8,078 nucleotides of DNA from Deltaproteobacteria bacterium (GTDB lineage: Bacteria > Desulfobacterota > Desulfobacteria > Desulfobacterales > JAFDFH01), in NCBI GenBank assembly GCA_019309945.1, contig JAFDFH010000093.1, forward strand, positions 1 to 8,078. Direction: 5' to 3'. The number at the start of each line of letters is the position of its first letter. Position 1 is the first letter of the stretch. Positions 6,497 through 8,078 of the stretch are shown one piece after another. Made by a program: the position numbers and the translations under genes. The notes beneath the pieces were generated by a model. It worked only from the letters and a program-made list of their open reading frames with translations. It searched no databases and was not told where the DNA came from.

Positions 6497-6774
6497 GTAA
6501 CTTCTCAGTATGTTCCGGTAGGCCCGCTACGCCATCCGCTAATTTTTTTCAATACGACCAAAACTTGCCGTTAAGGGCGCCTAACAGTGACCCGCGCACG
6601 TGATCTAAAATGAGGGTGTTGTTTAGCACAAACAGGCTGCAATCAACAATTTATGCTGTTCGGGTCACTGTAAGCCGCCCTAAACGGCTTCAAACAGTTG
6701 CCCGTTTTGAAAAAAATTACCGAATGACTCCGCTGGTAGGTTTACCGTTTAACCATAAGTTTTTGAGAAGTTAC
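6497..6774 (+). mobile_element. Quasi-palindromic MITE-like element, copy 2 (complete, 278 bp)
   Basis: This copy is bounded by perfect 11-bp terminal inverted repeats, GTAACTTCTCA (6497-6507) and TGAGAAGTTAC (6764-6774). The flanks are ATATTTTC (6489-6496) and ACATTTTC (6775-6782), matching at 7 of 8 bases, as expected for an 8-bp target duplication with one later change. GTAA ends and 8-bp duplications are features of IS66-family elements, so a non-autonomous IS66-derived MITE is a reasonable inference. No transposase is encoded. Inner arms pair: 6533-6552 with 6707-6726 (two mismatches), and ACAGTGACCCG (6584-6594) with its complement (6661-6671). The element lies 43 bp upstream of the synthetase start, between the divergent synthetase and hydrolase genes. 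Confidence 0.82.
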
Positions 6775-6943
6775 ACATTTTCTATACAACAAAAAATCGA
6801 AATCCAAAACCGTAAAGATTATTTTCTTTTTTTCACAAAACCTCGCCGGTCCCTCAATTATTTTACGACAAGCGAACCTGAATCGAGCAAACCGAAACCA
6901 CAAAAAGTGACGATTGCTAATTTATGAAAAATGTTTGGTTTTA

Positions 6944-6972
6944 TTGTTTTGACTTAATAATTATGCTAAAAT
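6944..6972 (+). promoter_or_regulatory. Predicted sigma-70-type promoter of the HAD hydrolase gene
   Basis: TTGTTT (6944-6949) and TAAAAT (6967-6972) are 17 nt apart. The -10 box is preceded by TGC, an extended -10 pattern. An overlapping TTGACT (6949-6954) is the better -35 sequence but is only 12 nt from the -10 box. The leader to the ATG at 7061 would be about 80 nt, AT-rich, with two T-runs near 7011-7026. The 286 bp between repeat copy 2 and the hydrolase (6775-7060) holds this promoter and otherwise AT-rich DNA with no gene I can support. Confidence 0.5.
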
Positions 6973-7060
6973 TAAAAAAAGTTAGTAGCGATTCAAGGTT
7001 CAATCTAAAATTTTTTATTTTTTTTCTCACAGTTCTTATTGGAATCCGGGAGAAGCGTAC

Positions 7061-7774
7061 ATGCCATCGATAAAAGCAGTCCTTTTCGATTTCGGCGGGA
7101 CCCTTTATGACTATAAAACACTGGAAGCCGCGGAACGTGAAAGTCTTGTGGATCTGCTGGGCTGGTCTGGAATTGATGGCGAACCTTCTGATGTTCATCG
7201 TACGTATCGAAATGCCCTGCGCCGGGTCTTCCGAAAGTATTTAACCCGGCGATTCTATATGCACAGCGATTTTTTCCGGGACGCTTTGATTGGAATGCTG
7301 GAAGAATTTGGCGCACAACTCCGGCCCGAATACTTTGAGCGGTATCGTGATCTTATATGGCAACGGCATGCCCGCGACCTTAGTTTACGTGAAGGGGTGT
7401 TCGAAACCTTGACGGAATTAAAAAAGAGGAAACTCTACCTTGGCGTTGTAAGCAATATCGATGAGGACCAACTTGCGCACATGGTCAAAATCACAAAGAT
7501 TGAATCATATTTTGATTCTCTTCTTTCAAGCGAGTCTGCAAGATCGTGTAAACCGGATGCAGGCATATTCAACGAGGCTATTCGGCGCGCTGGTTGCAGG
7601 CCTGAAGAAGCGCTTTTTGTCGGTGATTCAATTCCCCAGGATGTAGCCGGTGCAAATCGGGCGGGCCTTTTTTCAGTTCTCCTCTGGCACCGCGAAGACC
7701 GCAAACCCCCGATCGAAGACCCGAGCCCGCGCCATGTAGTCGAGCGCATTCCGGATGTCTTGTCGCTGGTTTAA
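7061..7774 (+). CDS. HAD-superfamily hydrolase (haloacid dehalogenase-like)
   Basis: A protein of 237 residues. GGGAG (7048-7052) is 8 nt before the ATG. All four HAD motifs are in place. Motif I is VLFDFGGTLYD, with nucleophile D10. Motif II is GVVSNID (S131). Motif III is SCKPDAGIF (K164). Motif IV is FVGDSIPQDVAGA (D189, D194). A helical cap fits between about residues 17 and 110. Motif I reads D-F-G-G-T instead of D-x-D-G-T: the second Asp, the general acid/base of HAD phosphatases, is Gly12. Phosphatase activity is therefore uncertain. Subgroups with this change exist, and dehalogenases also lack the second Asp. A phosphoglycolate-phosphatase-like annotation would be a guess. It is cytoplasmic with no signal peptide. 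It appears to be a single-gene unit, divergent from the synthetase and followed by repeat copy 3. Confidence 0.88.
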   Translation: MPSIKAVLFDFGGTLYDYKTLEAAERESLVDLLGWSGIDGEPSDVHRTYRNALRRVFRKYLTRRFYMHSDFFRDALIGMLEEFGAQLRPEYFERYRDLIWQRHARDLSLREGVFETLTELKKRKLYLGVVSNIDEDQLAHMVKITKIESYFDSLLSSESARSCKPDAGIFNEAIRRAGCRPEEALFVGDSIPQDVAGANRAGLFSVLLWHREDRKPPIEDPSPRHVVERIPDVLSLV

Positions 7775-7859
7775 GATCGGGTTAACATCCTGCTTTCACA
7801 GTGAATCTGATGCTATTTTCAAACCATATCTCATTGGTACAAAAACTCCATGATCCTCA

Positions 7860-8078
7860 GTGACTTCTCAATATGTTCCGGTAGGCCCGCTACGCCATCC
7901 GGTAATTTTTTTCAATACGGCCAAAACTTGCCGTTAAGGGCGCCTAACAGTGCCCCGCGCATGTGATCTAAAATGAGTGTGTCGCTTAACACAAACAGGC
8001 TACAATCAACAATTTATGCTGTTCGGGGCACTGTAAGCCGCCCTAAACGGCTTCAAACAGTTGCCCGCTTTGAAAAAA
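7860..8078 (+). repeat. Quasi-palindromic MITE-like element, copy 3 (cut by window end)
   Basis: This copy begins GTGACTTCTCA (7860-7870), one base different from the intact left terminal repeat of copy 2. It retains the ATATGTTCCGGTAGGCC segment that is lost in copy 1. The 191-bp core (7888-8078) aligns without gaps to 4129-4319 and 6525-6715. The inner arm ACAGTGCCCCG (7947-7957) pairs with 8024-8034. About 60 bp, including the right terminal repeat, should lie beyond the window. The 85 bp between the hydrolase stop and this copy (7775-7859) shows no gene or terminator that I can support. Confidence 0.85.

Noticed and set aside
6610..6927. Open frame of 105 codons on the + strand
   Set aside because: It runs through repeat copy 2 into AT-rich intergenic DNA, has no good ribosome site, and its product has no domain-like pattern.
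4118..8078. CRISPR or tandem repeat array
   Set aside because: Repeats are over 250 bp, kilobases apart and palindromic throughout, with genes between them. There are no short regularly spaced units.

Overview
The window reads as chromosomal DNA from an anaerobic bacterium. The best guess is a Desulfobacterota (former Deltaproteobacteria) organism living on fatty or aromatic acids. This rests on gene content only: an enoyl-CoA hydratase end, a cytoplasmic molybdopterin oxidoreductase with a four-cluster ferredoxin subunit, and an NDP-forming acyl-CoA synthetase alpha chain. No rRNA, tRNA or phylogenetic marker is present, so the assignment is tentative.

Left block (1-1854, + strand): the last 40 codons of an enoyl-CoA hydratase/isomerase, then a tightly packed run of a class I SAM methyltransferase, an ACT-domain protein and a membrane-anchored protein of unknown function. 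Their spacing suggests one transcript that may continue into the next block.

Middle block (1893-5012, + strand): a DmsA-like molybdopterin catalytic subunit without a Tat signal, then a DmsB-like 4x[4Fe-4S] subunit. The two are normally adjacent. Here they are 321 bp apart because a repeat element lies between them. Together they look like a soluble cytoplasmic redox enzyme of unknown substrate. No membrane-anchor gene (DmsC/NrfD type) is visible. The catalytic subunit has Ala where the first Fe-S cysteine of the DmsA motif should be.

Right block: on the - strand, an alpha-type NDP-forming acyl-CoA synthetase (5002-6453) converges on the ferredoxin gene with an 11-bp overlap. Upstream of it, and divergent, is a HAD-superfamily hydrolase (7061-7774, + strand) with its own recognisable promoter.

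The most unusual content is a family of three same-orientation quasi-palindromic elements in intergenic DNA (4118-4371, 6497-6774, and 7860 to the window end). The intact copy is 278 bp, with 11-bp perfect terminal inverted repeats starting GTAA and an 8-bp near-perfect flanking duplication. This fits a non-autonomous (MITE-like) relative of an IS66-type transposon. The 191-bp cores align without gaps, and two base pairs in the arms change in a compensatory way between copies. That pattern is expected of a maintained stem, or of arm-to-arm sequence correction.
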